Notes under the pieces: generated by a model
The model's input: the letters and a program-made list of their open reading frames with translations, nothing else
Databases searched by the model: none
What the model was told of the DNA's origin: nothing
Shown here: piece after piece, positions 32,696 through 43,997 of the stretch
How the letters are laid out: each line of letters starts with the position of its first letter
Numbering within the stretch: position 1 is the stretch's first letter
NCBI GenBank assembly: GCA_033398695.1
Contig: CM065815.1
Location: forward strand, 11,748,501-11,812,500
Direction: 5' to 3'
DNA: 64,000 bases
Source: Orobanche coerulescens
Taxonomy: Eukaryota; Streptophyta; Magnoliopsida; Lamiales; Orobanchaceae
Translations under genes and position numbers: made by a program

Positions 32696-33104
32696 CGAGT
32701 TGCTTTCCTTTGTTTTGACTCCGGTTTTTGGTCTTTTTCGGCTTGATCCTTCGTACTTGTATCAACACACCTCAGATTTTAGCATATGATATACCGTTTC
32801 AAAGCTAATTTCACGAGGAATTTATATCAAATGAGAACACATCTTGATTCGAAGTAATGAATCTGGAAATTAGAAAATACGACAGGTGGTGCTTCAATCT
32901 TCATCGTTTTAGGCCTCGTTCTCGCTCTTAATCGTCATAAACTCCAATATTGGCCATAAAAGCGCATATTTCACCACAATCTTCGTCCGGATACTTACAA
33001 AACAAAAACACAACATACCACGCGTAAAAAGAGCAAAAACACTCGAAAACAAATGAAAGTGCGACTCGATAGAACAGAATCAGACGATCAAAAATCGACT
33101 CATC

Positions 33105-33150
33105 AAATCCCCCCAAACCTAAACTTTGCTTGCCCTCAAGCAAAAAGAAA
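33105..33150 (-). promoter_or_regulatory. Polypurine tract and 3' signature of the Athila-like element
   Basis: On the minus strand a CTTGAGGGCAAGCAAAG stem-like motif leads to GGTTTGGGGGGATT at the LTR border. A second copy of this signature is at 34465-34510 inside the element. Confidence 0.8.
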
Positions 33151-34855
33151 TAAAACACACGACAAATAAACGAGAAGGATTAAATAATCAAGTTAATCAT
33201 CGGGTATACATACAATCAACCTAGAATGTAAAATTATCGTAAAGTCTCGTAATTCATCATGGAAGCCTAAACTCACAAATGAGTGGAAAGCAATGGCACT
33301 TGATCGAACATGCAAGAAACAAGTCTTAATAGTCCCTCACTGAATTATACCGATTCACTCATCTCTCAAGTGTTTAGATAGGTCAATACGCTCAACTCGA
33401 TTCAAATGGAAAGTTCTACTATATGCTTGCACTTCATCTCTTCATCAAACGCATCAATATTCACAAAACACGAGTCATAGGGTCTTACTTTGGGTTGTAA
33501 TGGGGCTGTGGCTCAGGTTGGGAAAATTTGGCTAGTAGTTACAAGTTCAGTACAAGTAGAGCATATACGATCCTCACATATATGAAATAAACACTCAAAG
33601 CAAGATCGATCATTCTACTTCAATTCTCCCGTATATATATATCTCTTTTTTTTCTAGGCCTTGTTAAGTGCAATTCTTATGATATTGGCCTATTTCTCAC
33701 AACCCTCGACTTCCCTTTTGTTTTTCTTAGGCTCACTTCTCTACTCCCCTATGTTTTCTATCCCACTATTATTATTAGGATCACTTTTTTTTTGTGGGGC
33801 TTATTATTTTCAGGGGAACGGGAGAGAAGATTTTTGCCTCTATACACCACAAACTTTGCACACCTTCGTTTTTCAAATATACCCTCTCATGCTCTTACAA
33901 GGACCAATACTTGGGTAAGTTATGGCTTTTGGATATGGAGCTATAAGATGCGGGTTTTTCGAACAAAATACGGCTAAAGGCTCAACGGGGCTAGCAAAGG
34001 ATATTGATATGAAATGGTGGGTATTCTTAGATAAGTTGGTTCAAGACAAAAAAATGGGCAGCCCTAATCATTTCTCGTGTATGTAAATATCAACACATCA
34101 TCCGACAGAATCATGCAAGTTCTAAAGAATACAATCCATAAGAAGAGAAATCACACATGAAAGAATTTTACCGCTAAAAGTGAACGGTTCAATTAGTCAC
34201 AAGAACTCACGGCTTTTGGACTACCATACTCATTCCTTACACGTCAAATTAAGTAACCAAAACTATACATTCACACGCAAGGTCAAACAATCAATTAGAT
34301 TTATAAAACTCTACGAGCCAAGTACAAACACGATTAATCATGCATATACCCAACAGTTAACAAGGTTATTGCAATCCAACTACGACATCACGCAAGAGAA
34401 AAAAAAATAAAGAAAAGAAACAAACATCACGCAAACTAAAAACAAATAAAAATCGAAGAAGTTGCACCCCCCCAAACCTAAACCTTTGCTTGTCCCCAAG
34501 CAAAAAGATTAAGTCAGGAAAAATACAAAAATGCAAATTAAAAAGAAAGAAAATAAAAATACCGAATTAAGAAGTGTGGTTTTTGATCGCGGGGCACCAT
34601 GCTTTTGTGCTCGGGTCTCAATTTTCAATAGGCTAGGCTTCTTCCTCCGATGAATACCTCCTTTTTAGATTACCTACACACGCCAAAAAAAACAAAATTA
34701 ATGCAATATTAATAATAATAAAAGCAATAAAAATTAAAAAAAACTCCCTTGGGTTGCCTCCCAAGCAGCGCTTTTTTATAGTCTTTAGCTCGACTTCTTC
34801 GGCTTCTTCTATCCTGGATTAAATGGAAATGTGTCAGGTCCATCCACATAGCTCG
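33151..34855 (-). mobile_element. Non-coding 3' internal region of the Athila-like element
   Basis: About 1.7 kb with no supported gene. It contains a poly-pyrimidine run (33640-33800) and a duplicate of the 3' polypurine signature (34465-34510). Short open frames on either strand show no known domain. Confidence 0.6.
34465..34510 (-). repeat. Internal copy of the Athila polypurine signature
   Basis: Minus-strand GCTTGGGGACAAGCAAAGG followed by TTTAGGTTTGGGGGGGTGC repeats the motif that borders the LTR at 33105. It could act as a second plus-strand primer or mark an older rearranged 3' end. Confidence 0.75.
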
Positions 34856-35878
34856 TCATTTTTCGCTCATTTTCTGCTCATTTTCCTTTGTCAGGATATG
34901 GATAGTGGTTCCATGGATTTCCATTGTGAGCGCTTTTATCACCATTTCAATTTTCATTATCATCGTCACCATGAAATGTCTTCCTTGAAGAATAAGTGAC
35001 GTGATTTTTGTTGGTGATGTTTCTTCTATGTTTGGTATCACGAAATCCATCGGGGCTATCACCTCCCCCAAATCTAGTGACGAGTATATCGGTTTCTGCG
35101 TTAAATTAATACCCGCTCCTAAGTTCGTAGTGGGAACTTCTTTCTCCATGAAAAGAACTTCTATGTCAAAGCTTTCTAGGTCCTCCTTATTTATCACTTT
35201 ATCGCTCCGAAGGGTGGTGATAGATTGAGACTGCTCGGGCTGACTTGGTAGTTTTCCCCTTTCTTGTATGTGTGCATCGGTAACGAGTTGCCCAATTTGA
35301 GTCTCCATTTTCTTCATCGAAGCTTCTAAAAATTCGAACCTTTTATTGTTCAGAGCTTGATCTTCTTTGGTTTCCTTAATGAATGCCATAATACTCTCTT
35401 CAAGAGAGTTCCGTTGCTGTGGAGGTGGTTCACTTTGTGTTGTTTGTTGGGCTAGATTTCCTCCGTTATATTGGGCTTGAACGCTTGTGTTGTATGGCAT
35501 CGGGTTGTTTCTCCACGAGAAATTTTGATAGTTTCTTAGCCCAGGATGATAAGTGTTCAGGAGTGGTGCGTTTCTTGCATTTCCTCCATAATTATTTCTC
35601 CTCTCCTCCCACTCAGGCGTTTTTTCATTATGCCACATAGCCCAATAAGATTGCTACAGTTCTTGCTCGCAATCATAGCTATATGGGCAAACATTAGCTC
35701 CGTGCCCATTCATTCCATATGCATAACAAACTTTTCTTCGTTCATGTTCAAATTCCTTGAAATTATGATCATAATAACTCATTCCACAATCCCGATAACT
35801 GTAATTCCTCTCGTAGTCCATGTCGCAACGTGTTAGTCTTCTCGGGTGTGTTCCAATTATATAGCATTTGTTGATCAA
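34856..35878 (-). pseudogene. Athila-like gag fragment
   Basis: The frame 35638-34856 (260 residues) has HPGLRNYQNFSWRNNPMPY, a glutamine-rich stretch and a coiled region (FIKETKEDQALNNKRFEFLE, MKKMETQIGQLVTD). This is the pattern of the gag C-terminal part in Athila/Tat elements. Upstream, 35878-35654 encodes CYAYGMNGHGANVC, a CX3GXXGHXAXXC zinc-knuckle-like motif, separated by a stop at about 35640. No start that would give a whole Gag is seen, and no pol follows. Confidence 0.75.
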
Positions 35879-36086
35879 TGGTAGAAGCAGATTCCCAATG
35901 ATCTTCTACTGAGCACTGCAATATCAAAGAGCTAGAACAAAATTTTTAGTGAATGAAGGAAACGAAAATAATAAAAACAAAGAAAATAAATAAATCAAAA
36001 ATAAATAAATAATAATTACAGGCCAAAACAACGAAAAATAAATAGTTCAACTATTATTAAAACAAAATCAAAAATTAAACGCCAAT

Positions 36087-36104
36087 TCCCCGGCAACGGC
36101 GCCA
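36087..36104 (-). promoter_or_regulatory. Primer-binding site of the Athila-like element
   Basis: The complement TGGCGCCGTTGCCGGGGA is a primer site of Athila-type gypsy elements (tRNA-Asp class, from general knowledge). It lies just inside the 5' LTR end at 36110. Confidence 0.85.
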
Positions 36105-36109
36105 AAAAC

Positions 36110-37884
36110 TGGATGGACAAATTAAATACTCGCAAGTGTACGAATCGCTTTTGTAGGAAGCGGCAAGTAACTCCGAGATCGATCTCTCGAGGAATTGGAA
36201 ACGGTTTAAAGTTCGATATTGTTCGGCAAATAGTTGAATGAACAAAAGTATAATAAATTAAAATACATCATTGGTTCGATTGGATTACAATACTAACGCA
36301 TAAAATTAAAATAAACTAAGTGATAACAACACCAATTTGATCGTCGGATAAATGAGAGATAACAATAATGAGATTGATATGGGAATTTAGAATCACCAAC
36401 ATACACGTAATCAATTATTAGTTCCGATACTCAGATAAATAAGGTTTGGAATTATCGATTGCTCACGATTAAAAGAAATCCGTTTGATGGCGGTAATTCT
36501 AAAAATCACGATTGTTCTTAACGAAAATAAGGTAACCTCCTTTGATGGGGATGAATCCCTAACTAACAATCAATTAACCGACTACTTTTGATGAGGTAAA
36601 TCGTTAAAAGATCGCGCGAAAAAGCTCGAGAACATTCACAATCACTTCTATCGGACCGTTTGATGGCGAAGACCGATAAAAACCCTCGTTTTGAATAATA
36701 ATAACAACTATGAAATAGGTTTGATGATCTAAATCAAAAGTTCTTATGCGAAGAACGAACAAGGGGAACAATCCCAAACTTTACCCGGAAAATCAAAAGG
36801 AACTAACAATCGATAACATGTGTGTGGCTATATCTAAAAACCCATATGAAAAGATTAGCTACACATGATTATTTCAACAACAATAATGGAAATTGTAAAA
36901 CAAAACATGGTAGAAACTTCCCTTGTAAATGCCGAAATCGAACTCCCGATGAAGGTTTGATGATCTTCTTTCAAGAATTCACAACAAAATGATACAAGGA
37001 ATTATTATATCTCACAAATGTATTTTTCACTCCAAGAACATACAAAGAAGATGATGAAATAATCTCACTTTTTCCTCACTTTTTGGTGTTTTCTCCCTCA
37101 ATCTTGTGTTTTCCCCTCAAGAATATCTCCCACAAGATAAGAATATCTCCAAATGGTCTCCACCTCCTTTTTTTATAGCCAAAAATATCAAGAAAAGGCT
37201 TAAAGTTGTGCAAAAATGTCAAGGAAAATGACTTGCACCGAAAAGTGACACGGCCCGTGTCCTGGGACACAGCCGTGTCGTACTACTCTGAAAAGAAGGA
37301 AAAGCCTTCTGTCCACGGACCCGACCGTGTCCCATGACACGGCCGTGTTGTACTGCACAGGAAATACAAAACCGGCTGGATCGTGACTCGGCCGTGTCCC
37401 ATGACACGGCCATGTTGTACTCTGCAAAATGCAATTCGCGCTGGAATGAGACCCGACCGTGTCCCATGACATGGCCGAGTTGCTTTCCTTTGTTTTGACT
37501 ACGTTTTTTGGTCTTTTTCGGCTTGATCCTTCGTACTTGTATCAACACACCTCGGATTTTAGCATATGATATACCATTTCAAAGCTAATTTCACGAGGAA
37601 TTTATATCAAAGGAGAACACATCTTGATTAGAAGTAATGAATCTGGAAATTAGAAAATACGACAGATGGTGCTTCAATCTTCATCGTTTTAGGCCTCGTT
37701 CTCGCTCTTAATCATCATAAACTCCAATATTGGCCATAAAAGTGCATATTTCACCACAATCTTCATCCAGATACCTACAAAACAAAAATACAACATACCA
37801 CGCGTAAAAGAGCAAAACCACTCGAAAACAAATGAAAGTGCGACTCGATAGAACAGAATGAGACGATCAAAAATCGACTCATCA
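36110..37884 (-). repeat. 5' LTR of the Athila-like element
   Basis: Pairs with 31329-33105. It contains the palindrome array 37243-37485 and the TATA complement 37170-37177. One base differs at the inner border (GGATGGAC instead of GATGGAC). Confidence 0.95.
37243..37485. repeat. U3 palindrome array, Athila-like 5' LTR
   Basis: Second copy of the GACACGGCCGTGTC array. Several copies have C-to-T or G-to-A changes (GACACAGCCGTGTC, GACATGGCCGAGT), all at CpG sites. Confidence 0.9.
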
Positions 37885-37889
37885 CCTTA

Positions 37890-38411
37890 CCCTTAGTGTG
37901 CGCTAGCCGAGTGTTAGTGTACGCTACCTGGTAGTTGGTGCCCAGAAATTGGAGTCCAGAACCTACTGTCTTTTGCCCTGCTCGCCTTAGCACGCGTTAC
38001 TCCGATATCTTAGCGTGCGCTAATAATACAGTTAGCGTGCGCTACCATCATACATAGCGTGCGCTACGAATTCTCTATTCCAGTTCAGTACCTACTGGAC
38101 TGTCTGCCTCGAATATACTAGTATAGCGTGCGCTAATGCTGACCGATAGCGTGCGCTACCAGTACTTAATTAGCGCGCGCTATGAAGGGCACGTAGCGCG
38201 CGCTATGAAGGGCATGTAGCGTGCGCTACCCCTCACACGCAGGTGGTATAATCACATCAAGGATCCAAAAACAGCAGCGATCCGAACAAGAAAGGATAAA
38301 TTCCAATTGATATGAACTCCAAGATCAACATCAACTTACTAAACACTTACAACGCGTGTCAAAATTACAGACACCACAGTAGAAAATTTACAAAAAGTAT
38401 GGGTTTTAAAA
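37890..38411 (-). mobile_element. Solo LTR, right part, with palindrome array part 2
   Basis: Continues 29917-31328 after the CCTTA duplication. At least ten TAGCGYGCGCTA-type motifs lie in 37896-38232, interspersed with AGTCCAG / CTGGACT motifs, followed by an AT-rich tail ending near AAAAAGTATGGGTTTTA. LINE-A resumes right after. Confidence 0.75.
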
Positions 38412-38975
38412 AGGCAACCCTGTCACTCAAGATGACATTGAAAATTTTGAGACTTTGTGTTAATCACAATGATCTACTTTAAGGATGATAGGTGGTTATT
38501 ACACCTGGTGTAATAATAAAGCTGTAGAGGACAAAATATACTCTTTGATTGATAGATTTCTGGCCAATGTTGCATGGTTTCAGAATTATACAATTCCAGT
38601 TGTGGAGATTCTTGAAAGAAACATATCAAATCACTGTCCAATTCTGATCCATATTGATGATGATGTGAATGTAGACCTGATCTGTTTCATTTTTTTAATG
38701 TGCTTACTGAACATCCATCAAGCAACTCATTACTGATAATTGGCAATCTTCAGGATCAGGGAACAAATTAGTCCATATTTAGAGAAATCTAAAGCAGCTG
38801 AAAGCACCTCTCAAGAATTTAAATAATAGTCAGTATAGAAACATTGATGAGAAACTGAGATCTTATAGGGATGAGCTCAAAGTGGTCCAAATATCTATGA
38901 ACATACATCTCAATGATGAGGTGCTTATCCAAAGAGAGCAAGCTCTACTCACTGATGCAGAAATGATGATCCATG
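38412..38975 (+). pseudogene. LINE-A ORF2, endonuclease C-terminus and linker
   Basis: GYYTWCNNKAVEDKIYSLID and RFLANVAWFQNY correspond to the endonuclease motif G-x-x-(Y/F)TW-x-N followed by the DR-x-L-x-N-x-x-W box. SNHCPILI matches the SDH motif with N for D. A helical linker follows (LNDEVLIQREQALLTDAEM). It ends near 38976 where LINE sequence joins the middle of a chromovirus gag, so the LINE reverse transcriptase core is absent. Confidence 0.8.
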
Positions 38976-39690
38976 AGAATGAAACCAGAAATCCAGAGGT
39001 ACATGTCCGGTTTTGAATGTACCACTCTTCGTCAATATCAAGATAAAGCATTAGCGTATGAAATCAAGGAAGCAGCAATGGAGAAGTTTGCAGAATCCAA
39101 GAAGCAGAAAGTCTCTGGTAGTTTTACAGAGTACAAGAGCAGCGGGCCCCGCAAGGCCCAGTCATCCTTTCATTCTTTCAAGAAACCTCCGCACCCATCT
39201 AAGAGCGAAAAAAACTTCGCAGCAGCATCAGCCACGACGGATGTAACTAGGAAGTGCTTTAACTGTGCCCAGACAGGGCACTATCGACGGAATTGCCCCC
39301 TACCTTCCGTGACTTGTTTTGATTGTGGTTGAGAGGGACATCGTGTGGTGTTCTGTGAAGAGGCTGCAAAGTCTTTTAGAGCCCGTACACCACAGCCAGT
39401 TCAGAAGGAAGCCAGTATCCAACAGACGCAGTAAAGTGTTCGGATGCCTCAGAATTTTGGCCACGGACGAGGCAGAGGACAGTGGGACCGAAAAAGGACA
39501 TCGAGTGCCAGATCCGTTCCCCCACGTCTGTACGAGATGAGGAGAACAGACGATCGAGATCTTCATTGCCGCATCGTGCATTCAGATCCTTTCACAGCCA
39601 GTTTGCGTTTTATTCGATACAGGAGCTACGCATTCATTTATCTCCTTGTCTTGTGTAAATCGTTTGAATATTTCTGGTTTTCATAATTGT
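38976..39690 (+). pseudogene. Chromovirus 3 gag C-terminus and protease start
   Basis: RMKPEIQRYMSGFE lines up with RMKLSIRDYMSGLV of chromovirus 1 Gag. A basic linker and the zinc knuckle CFNCAQTGHYRRNC follow (about 39255-39300). A second knuckle-like CFDCG is cut by TGA at 39331. The protease DTG motif (LFDTGATHSFIS in the restored phase) is near 39610 in a different frame from the gag. Stops at about 39331 and 39537 break it. Confidence 0.85.
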
Positions 39691-40726
39691 GAGCCTTATG
39701 TTGTGTGTTTACCGAGTGGGGAGAGGATTGTTGGGAAACTTAGAAACTAGAGATTTCCTTGTATCATTTGGAGACAGAGAGTGGCTCTCAAATCTGATTG
39801 TGATAGAAATGCAAGGAGACGACCTGATACTCGGAGATGATTGTCTTAATCGATATGGAGCTATTGTAAACTACCGAAATAAAAATATATCACTGATCGC
39901 TGATAATGGTTCCGAAATACTGTTTGAAGGATGGAAACCAGGAAGCTCAGGAAAGATGATCAAGGCGATGAAAGCTGTCAAATTTTTGAAACAGGGCTGT
40001 ACCGGATACTGGTGCTATGCAATGAAGAAAGAAGACGAAATAGTGGAACTTTCATCCATTCCTGTTGTGAACGAATTTTCGGATGTATTTCCTGACGAGT
40101 TACCTGGACTAGCTCCACGACGGGATGTAGAATTCACCATCGAGCTGGAACCCGGAGCTACACCAATTTCTAAGGCGCTGTATCGTATGGCACCTACTGA
40201 GATGTACGAACTGAAAAAGCAACTGGATGAGTTACTGGACAAAGGCTATATCCAGCCAAGCGTTTCGCCCTGGGGAGCACCAGTTCTTTTTTTCCAGAAG
40301 AAGGATGGATCGCTTCGACTGTAGCTGAACAAGATGACGATTAAGAACAAGTATCCGTTGCCACGGATCGATGATTTGTTTGACCAGTTACAAGGAGCAA
40401 TAGTGTTTTCTAAAATCGATCTGAGATCAGGATATCATCAGCTGAGGACTAAGGAATCTGATGTTCCGAAATCAGCGTTTAGAACTCGTTACGGACACTA
40501 CAAGTTTGTAGTGATGCCGTTTGGTCTCACTAACGCACTTGCTGTATTCATGCAATTGATGAAACGAGTGTTCATCGAGTATTTGGACAAGTTTGTGGTT
40601 GTGTTCATTGATGACATTCTGGTGTATTCTAAGAGCCCGGAAGAGCATGCGCAGCATTTATGGATTGTGTTAGACTTGTTGAGAAATGAACAATTGTACG
40701 CTAAACTTTCTAAGTGTGAATTCTAG
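39689..40726 (+). pseudogene. Chromovirus 3 protease C-terminus and reverse transcriptase
   Basis: The protease end is GDDLILGDDCLNRYGAIVNY. The RT has [35 protein letters not shown] and WGAPVLFF. Then a stop at 40322 sits where the conserved CIDYRE motif should be; about 18 bases appear deleted. RT resumes with [46 protein letters not shown] and the catalytic box [15 protein letters not shown] at 40724 replaces a tryptophan codon just before the RNase H connection. Confidence 0.9.
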
Positions 40727-40738
40727 CTAAAGGAAGTA

Positions 40739-42481
40739 ATGTTCCTCGGCCACGTGGTATCAGCTGAAGGAGTCCGAGTAGATCCTCATAAGATCGAAGC
40801 AGTTATGGATTGGAAGCCTCCAAAGAACGTGAAAGAAGTCCGGAGTTTCTTAGGACTTGCCGGGTATTATCGTCGGTTCGTGGAAGGGTTTTCCAAAATT
40901 ACCCGCCCACTTACTCGACTACTACAGAAAACTCAAAAGTTTGAGTGGAATGAGATGTGCCAGAATAGTTTTGATGAATTGAAGAAAAGATTGACGACGG
41001 CACCGATTTTAGCACTCCCACGGGTAGCTGGAGGATTTATAGTTTACAGTGATGCTTCGAACCAAGGGCTCAGATGCGTATTGATGCAGAATGATAAGGT
41101 GATCGCTTATGCATCACGACAGCTGAAACCTTATGATGTGAATTACCCAATACATGATTTGGAGCTGGCAGCAGTAGTGTTTGCTTTGAAAATCTGGAGA
41201 CATTACCTGTACGGGACTCACTGTCAGATCTTCACGGATCATAAGAGTCTCAAATACATTTTCAGTCAGAAAGAGTTGAACATGCGGCAAAGGAGATGGA
41301 TGGAACTGATTAAGGACTACGACTTGGAGATTCTTTATCATCCAGGAAAAGCGAATGTGGTGGCCGATGCACTTAGCCGCAAGCCTGTTTCTATTCAGAT
41401 GCTGGAGACTCTGACCTCCCAGCTCAGCATTCAAAGGGAATTGATTCGAGAGGGAATTGAAGTATGGTTGCAAAGAGTTCAGGGACAACTGTGCGTGATG
41501 GAAATAACTTCATCGTTAACCGAAGAAATCAAATCTAAGCAATTGGATGATCTTCTGATGATTCGGTTGCACGATGAAGTAAACAAAGGAAAAGCCCCAG
41601 GATTTATAATTCATGATGATGGAGTCTTGAGATTTCAGAACCGACTTTGCGTTCCCGATGTCGATGTTCTGAAGCAGACAATTATGAAGGAAGCTCACAG
41701 CACGCCCTATTCTATCCACCCGGGCACCAGTAAGATGTATAAGGACTTGAAGCAGAACTTTTGGTGGGGCAACATGAAGAAAGATGTAGCGGATTATGTC
41801 TCGAAATGTTTAACTTGTCAGCAGGTTAAGATCGAACATCAACGACCTGCTGGAATGCTGAAGCCGCTCCCGATTCCTGAATGGAAGTGGGAAGACATAT
41901 CGATGGACTTTATCACTAACATGCCGAGAACCAAGACAGGAATGAACATGATTTGGGTGATAGTTGATCGTCTAACCAAATCGGCTCATTTTCTAGGCAT
42001 TAAGGACACGTGGGGACCCGAGAGGTTGGCCCGAGTATTTATTTCAGAGATAGTCCGATTGCATGGTACGCCGAAGACCATTATTTCTGACAGAGACGGA
42101 CGCTTTGTGTCTCATTTTTGGAAAGCAGTTCATAAGGCCTTGGGGAGCGAATTGAACTTCAGCACAGCTTATCACCCGCAGACAGACGGACAATCCGAGA
42201 GGACTATTCAAACAGTGGAAGATATGATAAGGGCTTGTGCCTTAGATTGGTCAACTGACTGGGAAGTTCATCTACCGTTGATTGAATTTACCTACAACAA
42301 TAGTTGGCATGCTTCTATTAAGATGGCACCGTTTGAGGCATTATACGGAAGGAGATGCAGATCGCCCCTATGTTGGGATGATTCATCAGACTTGATCGGT
42401 ACGGAACCGGAATTGATCGTGCAGACACGAAAGAAGATAGCCTTGATTCGCGAAAGGCTGTTGACCGCCCAGAGTCGATAG
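40739..42481 (+). pseudogene. Chromovirus 3 RNase H and integrase (580-residue open frame)
   Basis: The longest gypsy frame in the window. It has the RT connection ([37 protein letters not shown]), RNase H ([10 protein letters not shown], with later acidic sites in [13 protein letters not shown] and [10 protein letters not shown]) and the join [18 protein letters not shown]. The integrase zinc finger is intact ([10 protein letters not shown]...CLTCQQVK). The catalytic core has [22 protein letters not shown] and [10 protein letters not shown], giving the D, D, E set. It ends at a TAG (42479-42481) that interrupts SRQKSYA. The region looks competent by motif, but RT and Gag are not. Confidence 0.95.
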
Positions 42482-42946
42482 AAATCTTACGCAGGCGTAC
42501 GCCGTCGCCCATTAGAGTTCAGTACTGGAGATCACGTGCTTTTAAAAGTTTCTCCTACTCGGGGAATCTTTCGTTACGGAAGGAAGGGAAAGTTGAGTCC
42601 TAGATATATCGGACCATTCGAAATTCTTGAGAGAGTTGGAGAGTTGGCATATAGATTGGCATTACCGCCGTCATTGAGCCATGATCATAACGTGTTCCAC
42701 ATATCCCAATTACGGAGATATATACCAGATCCTAGTTATGTCATTGATTTCGGCGAGATCGAAGTAGCACAGGATGGCATGTTTGAAGAGAGACCGATAA
42801 GGATACTCAAGAGTCGAGTTAAGCAGTTGAGGAACAAACCAATCGCTTTGGTCAAGGTTCAGTGGTCACGCCACGGAGTGGAAGAAGCCACTTGGGAAAC
42901 GGAAGATAACATGAAGTCCAGATATCTAGAGTTATTTCCGTCTTGA
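42482..42946 (+). pseudogene. Chromovirus 3 integrase C-terminus with chromodomain
   Basis: After the stop the same protein goes on: RRRPLEFSTGDHVLLKVSPT, YIGPFEILERVGELAYRLAL, NVFHISQLRRYIPD, and a chromodomain-like end VQWSRHGVEEATWETEDNM. The stop TGA is at 42944-42946, overlapping the conserved hairpin. Confidence 0.9.
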
Positions 42947-42981
42947 GTTTCGGGACAAAACTCCTTTTTAGTAGGAGAGTA
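42945..42981 (+). promoter_or_regulatory. Conserved hairpin and polypurine tract of chromovirus 3
   Basis: GAGTTTCGGGACAAAACTC is the hairpin of element A with one mismatch. GTAGGAGAGTA leads to the LTR at 42982. Confidence 0.8.
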
Positions 42982-43133
42982 TGTAATATCCGGATTTATT
43001 ATTGAGTATTTCATCTGTATTTGAACCCTGTATTATTCGGAATTGTGATATCGATAATTGAAGTATGATATTTCTCGTATTTGTATCCTTGTACATGAGT
43101 ATGGCAACATGTAAATTTTTCCATACAAATACG

Positions 43134-43370
43134 TGATAACGTACGTTAACAAGGATAGCTTAACGTACGTTATCTGTCGGAGTTAGCGTACGCTACGAAT
43201 GTAGCATAGCGTGCGTTAACTAGCCAATAATTGAGCTGGGCGGCTAGCACATGCGCCAGCCGGACATGGGTCCGGATAAGATTCCCGCGGATGAACCTGG
43301 ACAGTTTTGGAGTCAACGCTCGTTAGCATGCGCTAAGGACATTGTGGTAGCGTGCGCTAAACAGCTAACG
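43134..43370. repeat. U3 palindrome array of chromovirus 3 (TAACGTACGTTA / TAGCGTACGCTA)
   Basis: Seven or so motifs including the perfect palindromes TAACGTACGTTA and TAGCGTACGCTA. The arms match those of chromovirus 1, but the centre is GTAC instead of GCGC or GTGC. It ends about 20-60 bp before the TATA box. Confidence 0.85.
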
Positions 43371-43381
43371 TACAGAAACAT

Positions 43382-43389
43382 TATAAAAG
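43382..43389 (+). promoter_or_regulatory. TATA box of chromovirus 3 LTR
   Basis: TATAAAAG in the context ACATTATAAAAGGGACAG, directly after the palindrome array. Confidence 0.7.
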
Positions 43390-43997
43390 GGACAGCACCC
43401 CATTTTATTTTGTTTACGTTTTCTTCACTTGTCCTTCGTTTCTTGGAAGTCCAGAGAGCCTACCCTCCTTCTTAAACACATTTAAACCATCTCAACTTGA
43501 TCATTGAAGATTGGAGATTACTCATACTTGATCTTTGAAGTATAGACTCATCTTGGATGGTCACACAAGCAACCGGAGTTGAAGTCTACCTATTATCTCA
43601 GTGTTTTCTTCATCTTAAGGTATGTTAATACTATCTCCAACGTTGAATTCATGTTCTTAAGGATATGATGATTATGCTATCAAGATATTGAGTTCCATAT
43701 TGATGAATTATTCAAACAACATCATGTTTAGAAGTTGGAATGATTATGCTTAAGATATCGTCGTTGAAAACATCATAGTTGGAATCGTATTACGTCAATG
43801 ATGAAAGAAATGTTCTGAGATTAATTATCCATATTGAATAGCGTTGCCATATTGATCGTAGACTTGGAGATTGATATCACTTTTGATAAACGGACTTAAG
43901 AAAGAATCATCGAAGGTTGTATCCTTTCTTATAAGTTGGATTTGTTAGTTCTTTAGATGTAGTATGAATGTAATGATGATAATGGAATCTAGTGCAT

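Larger units (their letters stand above)
31329..33105 (-). repeat. 3' LTR of the Athila-like element (1,777 bp)
   Basis: Near-identical to 36110-37884. It carries the TATA box complement (32386-32393) and the GACACGGCCGTGTC palindromes (32458-32695). Confidence 0.95.
31329..37884 (-). mobile_element. Athila-like non-autonomous LTR retrotransposon (6,556 bp)
   Basis: The LTRs are 31329-33105 and 36110-37884 and look about 98% alike by eye; they start TGATGGAC and end CTCATCA. The target duplication CCTTA is exact (31324-31328 and 37885-37889). The primer site (36087-36104) and the T-rich/G-rich 3' signature (33105-33150) place it with Athila/Tat-type gypsy elements on the minus strand. The internal region carries only a partial gag-like frame, with no protease, RT or integrase. 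It would depend on a helper. The high LTR identity and exact TSD make it one of the youngest insertions here. Confidence 0.9.
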
